From Sinomonas humi (lineage in GTDB: Bacteria > Actinomycetota > Actinomycetes > Actinomycetales > Micrococcaceae), in contig NZ_JTDL01000118.1 of assembly GCF_000802235.1 (NCBI RefSeq), forward strand, positions 1 to 43,171: a stretch of DNA of 43,171 bases. The letters run 5' to 3'. The notes beneath the pieces were generated by a model that saw nothing but the letters and a program-made list of their open reading frames with translations, was not told the origin of the DNA and did no database searches. Shown piece by piece: positions 1-7,294 of the stretch (positions are counted from its first letter, which is position 1; every line of letters begins with the position of its first letter). A program made the position numbers and the translations under genes.

Positions 1-354
1 GAACCAGCCGGAGACGTAGGCTGCCTTCTCGCCGAAGAACTCGCGGGCGTAGGAGACGAAGGACCCGGAGGAGGGCCGGTGCAGGACGAGTTCGCCCAGG
101 GCGCGCAGGATCAGGAAGACGAAGAAGCCGCAGATCGCGTAGGAGAGGACCAGGGAGGGCCCGGCGGCGGCCAGGCGGCCGCCGGCGCCCAGGAACAGGC
201 CGGTGCCGATGGCCCCGCCGATCGCGATCATCTGGATCTGGCGGGCCTTGAGGCCCTTGTGGTAGCCGGCGTCCTCGGCATGGATCACATGATCCGTCGA
301 ATGCGCATGGCCGCCATCTTCAACGTGGTCGAACTCGGGCTTGGGGGACGACAT
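1..354 (-). CDS. Amino acid permease (APC superfamily), N-terminal part, cut by window edge
   Basis: The reverse strand encodes about 118 residues that run off the window at base 1. A hydrophilic, His-rich N-terminus of about 35 residues is followed by [20 protein letters not shown], the first membrane segment typical of the AAT group of amino acid/H+ symporters (AnsP, CycA, GabP, ProY type). A second hydrophobic segment and the usual [18 protein letters not shown] stretch follow. It should import an amino acid across the cytoplasmic membrane; the substrate cannot be told from this fragment. An in-frame ATG at 363 is an alternative start, and neither start has a clear Shine-Dalgarno. A large palindrome lies just upstream at 396-423. 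Confidence 0.85.
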   Translation of the reverse strand, partial: MSSPKPEFDHVEDGGHAHSTDHVIHAEDAGYHKGLKARQIQMIAIGGAIGTGLFLGAGGRLAAAGPSLVLSYAICGFFVFLILRALGELVLHRPSSGSFVSYAREFFGEKAAYVSGWF

Positions 355-395
355 AAGACTCATTTCGGAAGGGACAGAGTTTCCGAGGCGACAGT

Positions 396-423
396 GTGCC
401 ACAGGCCACGTGGCTTGTGCCAC
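396..423. promoter_or_regulatory. 28-bp imperfect palindrome centred on CACGTG, candidate operator
   Basis: The segment matches its own reverse complement at 24 of 28 positions, with the perfect hexamer CACGTG in the middle. Two direct copies of TGTGCCACA (395-403 and 416-424) sit 21 bp apart, two helical turns. It lies 33-70 nt upstream of the permease starts, where a dimeric regulator would be expected to bind. I do not recognise the regulator. The rest of the 355-603 gap between the permease and dcd shows no gene I can support. Confidence 0.5.
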
Positions 424-591
424 ATGGACCCTGATTCAGACAAGAGGGGTCCGCATGTTGGATAGATGGCCAAAATGTGGACGAAATATTTGGACTCCAC
501 TCACTGGCGACGGGCCCGGAAGAGCTGGGCGCCGACGTCGTCCGTTGCCCGCCAAGCGGCTGTGAACGCTCGATGCCGCCCCGCCCTACGG

Positions 592-603
592 TATTTTGGG
601 GAG
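592..603 (+). promoter_or_regulatory. Extended -10 of dcd, placed for a leaderless transcript
   Basis: TATTTT at 592-597 is followed by exactly 6 nt and then the GTG start of dcd, so transcription would begin at or next to the start codon. A purine-rich GGGGAGG overlaps the start itself and is too close to serve as a normal Shine-Dalgarno. No convincing -35 is seen. Confidence 0.45.
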
Positions 604-1179
604 GTGCTCCTCTCCGACCGCGACATCCGAGCCGAGATCGACGCCCAGCGGATCGTCCTCACGCCCTACGAATCGGCGATGGTCCAGCCGTCCAGCGTCG
701 ACGTCCGGATCGACCGGTTCTTCCGGTTGTTCGACAACCACAAGTACGCGCACATCGACCCGGCGCTCGAGCAGCCCGAGCTGACGCGGCTCGTCGAGGT
801 GGGTGCCGACGAGCCGTTCATCCTCCACCCCGGCGAGTTCGTGCTCGGCTCAACCTTCGAGACGGTGAGCCTGCCTGACGATATCGCCGCGCGCCTCGAA
901 GGAAAGTCGTCCCTGGGGCGGCTCGGACTCCTCACGCATTCCACGGCTGGCTTCATCGACCCAGGGTTCTCAGGCCACGTGACCCTTGAGCTCTCCAACG
1001 TCGCGACCCTGCCGATCAAGCTCTGGCCGGGCATGAAGATCGGCCAGCTCTGCTTCTTCCGCCTCACCTCGGCCGCTGAGCATCCGTACGGCTCCGGGGC
1101 GTACGGCAACCGCTACCAGGGCCAGCGTGGCCCGACGGCCTCACGCAGCTACCTCAACTTCCACCGCACCCCGGTCTGA
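604..1179 (+). CDS. dcd: dCTP deaminase, probably bifunctional (dUMP-forming)
   Basis: A 191-residue protein beginning [12 protein letters not shown], the standard N-terminus of Dcd. The upstream in-frame ATG at 466 would add 46 residues of non-homologous sequence, so GTG at 604 is chosen. The core [21 protein letters not shown] and the C-terminal [13 protein letters not shown] are diagnostic of the dUTPase/dCTP deaminase trimer fold. The sequence is close to the actinobacterial type (as in Mycobacterium tuberculosis), which deaminates dCTP and also removes diphosphate to give dUMP for thymidylate synthesis. That second activity is inferred from similarity. The gene is convergent with lldR, with only 4 nt between the two stop codons. 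Confidence 0.95.
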   Translation: MLLSDRDIRAEIDAQRIVLTPYESAMVQPSSVDVRIDRFFRLFDNHKYAHIDPALEQPELTRLVEVGADEPFILHPGEFVLGSTFETVSLPDDIAARLEGKSSLGRLGLLTHSTAGFIDPGFSGHVTLELSNVATLPIKLWPGMKIGQLCFFRLTSAAEHPYGSGAYGNRYQGQRGPTASRSYLNFHRTPV

Positions 1180-1183
1180 CCGT

Positions 1184-1891
1184 TCAGAGAGTTCGGGCGT
1201 AGAACCACTCGATGTGCTCCTGCACGAGCCGGGCGGCGCGCTCGCCGTCGCGCGCCTCGACGGCCTCGAGGATCTCCCAGTGCTGCCGGCGCAGTTCGCC
1301 GACGATGTCGTGCCATTGGCCTCGCGTGCTGACCGCATCGTCGACGTATCCGCGGATCGACTCGCGCAGCGAATCCATCATCGTGCTGACAACGGAGTTG
1401 CCTGCGAGTGCGCTGAGCGCGACGTGAAACTGCGCGTCGAGGGCCGTGAATGCCGGCGAGGGGAGGCCCGGATCGTCCATGGCCTCGAGCAGGCGGCGAG
1501 CCTCCTCCGCTTGGCCCGGCTCCCACTCGGCGTCGGCGGCGTGGGCAAGAGACCACGTTTCCATCATGACCCGTGCCTCGACGATGTCCTTCACGGGCAG
1601 GCGCTGGCTTGCGACGTGCAGCCTCAGCGCCGAGCCAAGCGCTGAGGACGGGTCCGAGACCACGATGGTGCCGGCGTTGGGACCCGAACCCGTCGCCGAA
1701 CGAACGATGCCCATCACTTCGAGTGCGCGGATCGCATCCCGTACCGATGCTCGCGAGATGCCGAACTGCTCGGCAAGGGCCCGCTCGCCGGGCAGCCGAT
1801 CGCCCAGCTTGAGCCCCCCGGACCGCAGGCTGTCCTCGATGTGCCGCAGGACAGCGTCATGGGCGCGTTCGCTCGCACGTTCAACAGGCAT
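1184..1891 (-). CDS. lldR: FadR-type GntR regulator of lactate genes (LldR-like)
   Basis: A 235-residue GntR regulator with an N-terminal winged helix (about residues 5-75; LPGERALAEQFGISRASVRDAIRALE is the recognition region) and a C-terminal FCD effector domain of helical, metal-dependent type (about 95-225). It is divergent from lldEFG, and a perfect FadR/LldR-type palindrome lies between them, so it probably represses the lactate-oxidation operon until lactate binds. The ATG at 1891 fits the family N-terminus; longer readings of this frame run through the intergenic region. FadR homologues also sense other small carboxylates, so lactate is an inference from the neighbours. Confidence 0.88.
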   Translation of the reverse strand: MPVERASERAHDAVLRHIEDSLRSGGLKLGDRLPGERALAEQFGISRASVRDAIRALEVMGIVRSATGSGPNAGTIVVSDPSSALGSALRLHVASQRLPVKDIVEARVMMETWSLAHAADAEWEPGQAEEARRLLEAMDDPGLPSPAFTALDAQFHVALSALAGNSVVSTMMDSLRESIRGYVDDAVSTRGQWHDIVGELRRQHWEILEAVEARDGERAARLVQEHIEWFYARTL

Positions 1892-1927
1892 GTCTACATC
1901 TTGCCGTAGGCCGAGCAGCGCTCCGAG

Positions 1928-2038
1928 CCCTCGCCTTCTGGCCCACTTCTGCTGGCCGTACTGGCCGATCAGCGGCGTGTCGGGGTGCGACACGGTTTTG
2001 ATGGTCTCAGAAGTGGGCTGGAGCGCGAGGGCCAGAAG
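1928..2038. repeat. Nested, mutually exclusive inverted repeats in the lldR-lldE gap
   Basis: GCCCACTTCTG (1941-1951) is complemented by CAGAAGTGGGC (2008-2018). CTTCTGGCCC (1935-1944) is complemented by GGGCCAGAAG (2029-2038), and GCCCTCGC (1928-1935) by GCGAGGGC (2025-2032). The left arms overlap, so only one pairing could form at a time. It lies between lldR and its operator; the function is unknown. Confidence 0.4.
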
Positions 2039-2067
2039 ATTGCGGCGGCCCGGAATGCCTGACACTA

Positions 2068-2078
2068 TGGTCAGACCA
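2068..2078. promoter_or_regulatory. LldR/FadR-type operator TGGTCAGACCA
   Basis: A perfect 11-bp palindrome (TGGTC-A-GACCA) 39 nt upstream of lldE. The same core is known for E. coli LldR and is very close to PdhR and FadR sites. A possible -10, TATGGT (2066-2071), overlaps it, with a poor -35 TTGCGG (2040-2045) at a 20-bp spacing. The overlap would suit repression by the adjacent LldR. Confidence 0.75.
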
Positions 2079-2116
2079 CATGGTCCGGTCCTCCTGCCCG
2101 GGCCGGAGAGGACACC

Positions 2117-2965
2117 ATGAAGATTGCGCTCTTCGCGACGTGCATCGTCGACGCGATGTACCCGCGCGTCGCGCAGGCCACGGTCCAGATCCTGGAGCGG
2201 CTCGGGCACGAGGTCGTGTTTCCGGCGGGGCAGGCGTGCTGTGGGCAGATGCACCTGAATTCGGGTTACTTCCGAGAGGCCCTTCCCGTGGTCGAGAACC
2301 ATGTGCGAGCGTTCGAATCCGGGTTCAACTCTGGCGAGTACGACGTGGCCGTCGCACCTTCCGGATCGTGCGTCGCGTCGGTGAAGCATCAGCACGCGAT
2401 GGTGGCCCGGTGGGCGGTTGAGAGGGGAGACAAGCGCGCCGACGCAACCCTCGAGGCCCGCGCAGACGCCGTGGGCGAGCGGACCTACGAGCTCAGCCAG
2501 CTCCTCACCGACGTCCTCGGCGTCACGGATGCCGCTGCTCAGCTCGGCTCCTACCTCCCCGGCGCAATCACGTATCACCCCTCTTGCCACGGGATGAGGC
2601 TCCTGCGTCTCGGCGACCGACCGCTCAGCCTGCTGCGCACGGTAGAGGCGCTCAACGTCGTTGCCCTCCCCGAAGCCGACCAGTGCTGCGGCTTCGGCGG
2701 CACCTTCTCCATCAAGAACGCGGACGTCTCATCGGCGATGCTCGCGGACAAGGTCGAGAACATCTGCGGGACCGGCGCCGGGGCGTGCGCGGGTGGGGAT
2801 GTCTCGTGCCTCATGCACATCGGCGGGGGCCTTTCCCGCGAGGGGCGCACGACGGAGTCCGGAGCTCCAGTGCGGACCGTCCACCTCGCGGAGGTGCTTG
2901 CCTCGACCCGCGAGAATCCCCTGAGCTTCGACGGGGCCCTCGCGCTGGCGGGAGGTGCGCGATGA
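2117..2965 (+). CDS. lldE: L-lactate oxidation subunit LldE/LutA, cysteine-rich Fe-S protein
   Basis: A 282-residue protein of the LutA/LldE (YkgE) family, one of three subunits that oxidise L-lactate to pyruvate in the cytoplasm or at the membrane. It has two cysteine-rich (CCG) domains: CCGQMHLNSG at residues 41-50 and QCCGFGGTFSIKN at 189-201, with the partner cysteines in PSGSC (85) and PSCH (157). These typically ligate an Fe-S cluster and pass electrons to quinone. A GAGAGGA Shine-Dalgarno precedes the ATG. It overlaps lldF by 4 nt (ATGA), so the three lld genes are translationally coupled. Confidence 0.93.
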   Translation: MKIALFATCIVDAMYPRVAQATVQILERLGHEVVFPAGQACCGQMHLNSGYFREALPVVENHVRAFESGFNSGEYDVAVAPSGSCVASVKHQHAMVARWAVERGDKRADATLEARADAVGERTYELSQLLTDVLGVTDAAAQLGSYLPGAITYHPSCHGMRLLRLGDRPLSLLRTVEALNVVALPEADQCCGFGGTFSIKNADVSSAMLADKVENICGTGAGACAGGDVSCLMHIGGGLSREGRTTESGAPVRTVHLAEVLASTRENPLSFDGALALAGGAR

Positions 2966-4521
2966 CGGCAGTGAGTCTCGGAATGCCCGCCCTTCCCCCT
3001 CGCGGCTTCGGCAACATCTCCGCCACCGAACCCTTTCCCAAAGCGGCGCACCGCGAACTCGGCAATGGGCAGCTCCGCGCGAATCTGGGCCACGCAACGC
3101 ACACCATTCGCGACAAGCGCCTCCGCGTCGTCTCCGAGCTCCCCGACTGGGAGGCGTTGCGGGACGCGGGGTCCGCGATCAAGACCGAGGCCATGTCGCG
3201 GCTGCCCGAGCTCCTGACCCAGTTCGAGGAGCAGTTCACTGCCCGTGGGGGCACGGTGCACTGGGCGCGCGACGCCGCCGAGGCAAACCGGATCGTCGAG
3301 GGCCTGATCCGCGAAACGGGCTCGAGCGAGGTCGTCAAGGTCAAGTCGATGGCGACCCAGGAGATCGGCCTCAACGAGTACCTCGAGGAGCGCGGCATCT
3401 CGGCGATCGAGACAGACTTGGCCGAGCTCATCGTCCAGCTCGGGCACGACAAGCCAAGCCACATCCTCGTCCCCGCGATCCACAAGAACCGGACCGAGAT
3501 CCGCGACATCTTCCTCAAGGAGATGCCCGGCGTCGACCGCTCACTCACGGATGAGCCGCGCCGCCTCGCCATGGCAGCCCGGGCGCATCTGCGCAGGAAG
3601 TTCCTCTCGGCCAAGGTCGCGATCTCGGGCGCGAACTTCGGCATCGCCGAGACGGGGACCTTGGGCGTCGTCGAGTCCGAGGGCAACGGGCGCATGTGCT
3701 TGACGCTGCCGGAGACGCTCATAACGGTCATGGGGATCGAGAAGGTGCTCCCGCGGGCTCAAGACCTCGAGGTGTTCATGCAGCTCCTCCCGCGCTCTTC
3801 CACGGGGGAGCGAATGAATCCGTACACGTCGCTCTGGACGGGGGCGACACCTGGCGACGGGCCGCAGAACGTTCACGTGGTTCTGCTCGACAACGGCCGC
3901 ACCCGTGCGCTTGCAGACCGTCACGGCCGCGGCGCTCTTCATTGCATTCGCTGCTCTGCCTGCATGAACGTGTGCCCCGTCTACGAGCGGACGGGTGGCC
4001 ACGCCTACGGCTCGACGTATCCGGGCCCGATCGGCGCAATTCTTTCGCCCCTGCTCACTGGCGTCGAGGCTGAGGAGAACTCGTCGCTCCCGTACGCGTC
4101 GTCGCTGTGCGGGGCCTGCTTCGATGCGTGCCCCGTCAAGATCAACATCCCCGAGATCCTCGTGTACCTCCGCGGGGAGGATGTCGAGGCGAAGCATGGG
4201 CGCGGCCCGGCGTCGTCGGGCGCTGACGGAAAGTCAAACGGACGACGGCGGGCCCTGCCCACCCAGATGGACGTCGCCCTCGGCGCGGCTTCTTGGGCGC
4301 TTTCGTCGGGCGACCGGCTCGGTCTGCTCGAAAAGGGCCTCCCCGTGGCGCGGGCGCTCGCGGGACGTGACGGGAAGATCTCTCGGCTGCCCGGCCTCGC
4401 CGCTGGCTGGACCCAGAGCCGCGACGTGCCGGCCCCGCCGAGCGAGTCGTTCCGGAGCTGGTGGAAGAAGCGTGCCGCACCGGGCGAAGGCGACGGCGCA
4501 GCGAGGGGTGGTGCAGAATGA
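2962..4521 (+). CDS. lldF: L-lactate oxidation Fe-S protein LldF/LutB
   Basis: A 519-residue LutB/LldF family subunit. The N-terminal two thirds is a LUD domain (SGANFGIAETGTLGVVESEGN near residues 215-235). It is followed by two ferredoxin-type cluster motifs, CIRCSACMNVCPVY at about 328 and LCGACFDACPVKI at about 382, which would hold two 4Fe-4S clusters linking LldG and LldE. The start is the ATG overlapping the lldE stop; GGGAGG at 2950 is the ribosome site. After the second cluster there is a low-complexity linker carrying a 16-bp motif (4236-4251) also found in an intergenic region at 26607-26622. Confidence 0.93.
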   Translation: MTAVSLGMPALPPRGFGNISATEPFPKAAHRELGNGQLRANLGHATHTIRDKRLRVVSELPDWEALRDAGSAIKTEAMSRLPELLTQFEEQFTARGGTVHWARDAAEANRIVEGLIRETGSSEVVKVKSMATQEIGLNEYLEERGISAIETDLAELIVQLGHDKPSHILVPAIHKNRTEIRDIFLKEMPGVDRSLTDEPRRLAMAARAHLRRKFLSAKVAISGANFGIAETGTLGVVESEGNGRMCLTLPETLITVMGIEKVLPRAQDLEVFMQLLPRSSTGERMNPYTSLWTGATPGDGPQNVHVVLLDNGRTRALADRHGRGALHCIRCSACMNVCPVYERTGGHAYGSTYPGPIGAILSPLLTGVEAEENSSLPYASSLCGACFDACPVKINIPEILVYLRGEDVEAKHGRGPASSGADGKSNGRRRALPTQMDVALGAASWALSSGDRLGLLEKGLPVARALAGRDGKISRLPGLAAGWTQSRDVPAPPSESFRSWWKKRAAPGEGDGAARGGAE

Positions 4522-5189
4522 GCGCTCGCGAGGAAATTCTGGCCCGCGTCCGGGAGGCGCTCGGCGCCCCGGAGCCTGTCACCGACTCGCTTGCCCCTAC
4601 GGGTACCCGGGGTGCGGGATCACCGGACCTCGGCGACGGACGGCGGAGCTATCGCACAGCCTCGGGTCTCGACGAGGACGCCCTCGTCGAGCTCCTCATC
4701 GATCGGCTCGTTGACTACAAGGCACGCGTCGAGGTCGTGGGACCGGATGCACTCGCCGAAGCGATCCGAGCCCGGTTGGAGGGCAAGCGTTTCGTTGTCC
4801 CCGAGGGCCTTCCCTCCGAGTGGCTCGATCCGAGCCTGGCAGCTGCGGCGGTGAGAGACTCGCGCAAGGCTCCGATCGCCGTCGACCGTCTCGACGAGCT
4901 GGACGCCGTGGTGACTTCGTCGGCGGTGAGCATCGCCGAAACCGGCACGATCGTCCTGGACGGTTCGCCGGACCAAGGTCGGCGAGCGATCTCGCTCGTG
5001 CCGGATCATCACGTGTGCGTGGTCCCCGTGGAGACGATCGTGGGGATCGTGCCTGAGGGCTTCGCGAGGCTGGACCCGACTCGGCCGCTGACGCTTATCT
5101 CGGGCCCGTCGGCGACGAGCGATATCGAGCTCGAACGTGTCGAAGGCGTCCACGGTCCCCGAACGCTCGACGTCATCATCGTGCGGTAG
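4518..5189 (+). CDS. lldG: L-lactate oxidation LUD-domain subunit LldG/LutC
   Basis: A 223-residue LUD-domain protein (LutC/YkgG family), third subunit of the lactate-oxidising complex. It begins MSAREEILARVREAL, the normal LutC N-terminus, with ATG overlapping the lldF stop by 4 nt. The C-terminal half contains SIAETGTIVLDGSPDQGRRA and VPVETIVG, typical of the family. With LldE and LldF it completes the operon. No lactate permease is seen beside it in this window. Confidence 0.92.
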   Translation: MSAREEILARVREALGAPEPVTDSLAPTGTRGAGSPDLGDGRRSYRTASGLDEDALVELLIDRLVDYKARVEVVGPDALAEAIRARLEGKRFVVPEGLPSEWLDPSLAAAAVRDSRKAPIAVDRLDELDAVVTSSAVSIAETGTIVLDGSPDQGRRAISLVPDHHVCVVPVETIVGIVPEGFARLDPTRPLTLISGPSATSDIELERVEGVHGPRTLDVIIVR

Positions 5190-5253
5190 GTGACGGGAGC
5201 AGGCGGGACCAAGACCCCTATGAACGTCTGCCCAGAGAGGGCACAATTGCGCC

Positions 5254-5463
5254 ATGAGCGGCGCTGCGGTCGTGGCGATGATGCCGGTGCTTGTGCTGAC
5301 CGGCGGCCTCGCGTTCTGGGCGATTTCCATCCTCGACTTCGCGCGAAGCGACGCTCGAGGTGTGCGGACCCTCCCGCGCGACGCGTGGGTCGTGATCCTC
5401 GTGCTGGGCAGTGTGGTGGGAGCCGCGGCCTGGTGGACCTTCGGGCGTCCCCGTCAGGAGTAG
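5254..5463 (+). CDS. Small two-helix membrane protein, PLDc_N-like
   Basis: A 69-residue protein with two hydrophobic segments (about residues 6-28 and 44-62) separated by a short charged loop (DFARSDARGVRTLPRDAW), and a C-terminal RPRQE. The length and layout match the PLDc_N domain, which occurs alone in many actinobacteria; its role is not established. CACAAT lies 6 nt before the ATG, so a leaderless start is possible. The gene is convergent with khtU, with 13 nt between the stop codons. Confidence 0.65.
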   Translation: MSGAAVVAMMPVLVLTGGLAFWAISILDFARSDARGVRTLPRDAWVVILVLGSVVGAAAWWTFGRPRQE

Positions 5464-5476
5464 CCTCCGAATCGAC

Positions 5477-6682
5477 TCAGGGGATCGGGGCGGTCGCTTC
5501 CTTGCGCGCGCTGCGACTGCGGCGAAGGCTCTGGATCGATCGCATGGCGGGGTCAACGAACCGTGCCCCGAGCGGGCCGATGACGGCCATGAGCAGCACG
5601 TAGGTGGTTGCGAGCGCTGCGAGATCGCTCGAGACCGCGCCCGACGTCACCGCGAGGCCTGCGATGACGATCGAGAACTCGCCCCGCGGGATCAGCTGAA
5701 CGCCCGCTCGTGCCCGGCCCGGAATGCCGATCCCGGCCCGCGCTGCCGCCCACCACCCCGTGCCGATCTTGGTGAGCGACGTGACGACGGCGAGGAGAAG
5801 CGCCCAGCCGAGCACCGGCGGAATCGAGCGGGGATCGGTGTTGAGCCCGAACGCGACGAAGAAGATTGCGGCGAACAGGTCGCGGAGTGGCTCGAGCAGG
5901 CGGGAGGCGAGGTGCGCCGTCGTGCCTGAAATGGCGATGCCGAGCATGAAGGCGCCCACTGCCGCGGAGACCTGCATCGCGGAAGCCAACCCCGCCACGA
6001 GCAGCGCGAGCCCCATGACATTGAGGAGGAAGACCTCGGAATTCTCGCTGTGGACCGCGCGCGAGACCTGATTCCCGAAACGCAGCGCGACCACGAGCAC
6101 AACCGTGATGACGGCGAGCGAGATGGCGACCGTCTGGAGCCCGCCGAACCAGCTCACGCCGGCGAGCGTGGCCGTGAGGATGGGCAGGTAGATGGCCATG
6201 GCGAGGTCCTCGAAGACGAGGATCGAGAGGATGGTCGGGGTTTCCCGGTTGCCGAGCCGGCCGAGGTCGGTGATGACCTTGGCGACGATGCCGGAGGACG
6301 AAACGTAGGTCACGCCGCCGAGGACGATTGCGCCGATGGGTCCCCAACCGAGGAGCAGCGCGATCCCGACACCGGGCGCCAGGTTGAGGATTGCGTCCAC
6401 CACGCCGGCCTGCCAGGAGCGTCGCAGCCCAGTGAAGAGCTCCTTCGCCGTGTATTCGAGTCCAAGCAGCAGCAACAGCAGGATGACGCCGATCTCGCCG
6501 GCTAAGTGCGAGAACTCTCGCACCCCGCTGAGGTCGACGAGACCCCCGGCACCGAAGATGAGGCCCCCGAGCAGGTAGAGCGGTATCGGGGACATGCTGA
6601 TCCGCCCGGCGAGGCGCGCGAGTAGCCCGAGGGCGAACACGACTGCCCCGAGCTCGATGAGTGCGAGCGCGAGCGGGTCCAT
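5477..6682 (-). CDS. khtU: K+/H+ antiporter membrane subunit, CPA2 family (KhtU-like)
   Basis: A 401-residue membrane protein with about 12 hydrophobic segments and the CPA2 signature region (GGLIFGAGGLVDLSG, LLLGLEYTAKELF, FEDLAMAIYLP). It should exchange cytoplasmic K+ (or Na+) for protons across the membrane. It lacks the C-terminal RCK nucleotide-binding domain found in KefB/KefC; that role is taken by the adjacent TrkA-C protein encoded 3 nt upstream. This arrangement is the KhtT-KhtU pair known from Bacillus. Cation preference cannot be read from the sequence. Confidence 0.88.
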   Translation of the reverse strand: MDPLALALIELGAVVFALGLLARLAGRISMSPIPLYLLGGLIFGAGGLVDLSGVREFSHLAGEIGVILLLLLLGLEYTAKELFTGLRRSWQAGVVDAILNLAPGVGIALLLGWGPIGAIVLGGVTYVSSSGIVAKVITDLGRLGNRETPTILSILVFEDLAMAIYLPILTATLAGVSWFGGLQTVAISLAVITVVLVVALRFGNQVSRAVHSENSEVFLLNVMGLALLVAGLASAMQVSAAVGAFMLGIAISGTTAHLASRLLEPLRDLFAAIFFVAFGLNTDPRSIPPVLGWALLLAVVTSLTKIGTGWWAAARAGIGIPGRARAGVQLIPRGEFSIVIAGLAVTSGAVSSDLAALATTYVLLMAVIGPLGARFVDPAMRSIQSLRRSRSARKEATAPIP

Positions 6683-6685
6683 GGG

Positions 6686-7168
6686 TCAGCCGTTGCGCAG
6701 GATCGTTGCGGTTTGCTCTAGCCCTTCCTCGGTCCCCACGGCGACGACGAGGTCACCCCGGCGAAGGACGACGTCGGGTCCCGGCGAGGGCACGACCTCG
6801 CCTTCACGCATGATCGCCACGATCGAAACGCCTGTGCGAGTGCGGATGCTCGCTCGGCCCATCGGCTGGTCGCGGTACGGGGAGTCAGGGAGGATCGTGA
6901 ACTGGCGCGTGACGATCCCGGGAACTTCCTTGTGCTCCTCGGTGAGCTGCATGACGATCCGCTGGCTCCCCAGAAGGTTCCCGAGGGCGGTCGCTTCATC
7001 CCCTGTGAGGGGGATCGACGCCTGGCAGGAATCGGGATCGTCCCACGTCGAGATGATGAGCTCGGTTTCGCCGTCGCGGTGAGTGACGACGCCGATACGC
7101 CGCCCCGACTGCGTCATGAAGTCCTTGCGCACGCCGAATCCGGGAAGTTCGGTCTCTTCCACGTTCAT
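6686..7168 (-). CDS. khtT: TrkA-C domain regulatory subunit of the antiporter (KhtT-like)
   Basis: A 160-residue soluble protein. The N-terminal half (about 1-80) matches the YhaT/KhtT N-terminal domain, and residues about 85-157 form a TrkA-C (RCK_C) domain (MGRASIRTRTGVSIVAIMREGEVVPSP... LRRGDLVVAVGTEEGLEQ is the recognisable pattern). In Bacillus KhtT gates KhtU in response to pH and nucleotides. It is the first gene of a two-gene operon with khtU. There is no Shine-Dalgarno; TAGAGT ends exactly 6 nt before the ATG. Confidence 0.85.
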   Translation of the reverse strand: MNVEETELPGFGVRKDFMTQSGRRIGVVTHRDGETELIISTWDDPDSCQASIPLTGDEATALGNLLGSQRIVMQLTEEHKEVPGIVTRQFTILPDSPYRDQPMGRASIRTRTGVSIVAIMREGEVVPSPGPDVVLRRGDLVVAVGTEEGLEQTATILRNG

Positions 7169-7180
7169 GCCACAACTCTA
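7169..7180 (-). promoter_or_regulatory. -10 of khtT, leaderless arrangement
   Basis: On the minus strand TAGAGT (7175-7180) is followed by TGTGGC and then the ATG of khtT at 7168. The spacing puts the transcription start at the start codon, and no ribosome site is present. A -35 is not obvious. Confidence 0.4.
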
Positions 7181-7210
7181 ATCCGGGCCACCGACAATCC
7201 AGCGGGCCGC

Positions 7211-7291
7211 GGGACGTGACGGTTGGATGGGGCAGGACCGTCGGGACGTGACGGTTGGATGGGGCAGGACCGTCGGGACGTGACGGTTGGA
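7211..7291 (-). repeat. 32-bp tandem repeat, 2.5 copies, after the MFS stop codon
   Basis: Two identical 32-bp units (7211-7242, 7243-7274) and a 17-bp partial third (7275-7291). Read on the minus strand, each contains GTCACGTCCCGACGG, a one-base variant of the core shared with repeats at 22392, 23603 and 37209. The array starts 4 nt after the stop of the MFS gene and reads in that gene's sense. Confidence 0.9.
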
Positions 7292-7294
7292 CGG

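Noticed and set aside
1184-2590. 468-residue minus-strand reading frame extending LldR upstream
   Set aside because: The extra part runs through the operator region and antisense to lldE; the GntR homology begins at the ATG at 1891.
2584-2961. Upstream extension of LldF to a 645-residue protein
   Set aside because: The extra part is out of frame within lldE; the ATG overlapping the lldE stop gives the family N-terminus.
7211-7291. CRISPR-like array (conserved core with regular 32-bp period), also at 22392, 23603 and 37209
   Set aside because: The segments between cores are identical within each locus, there are only 2-3 units, and no cas genes are near. It is a tandem repeat, not a CRISPR.
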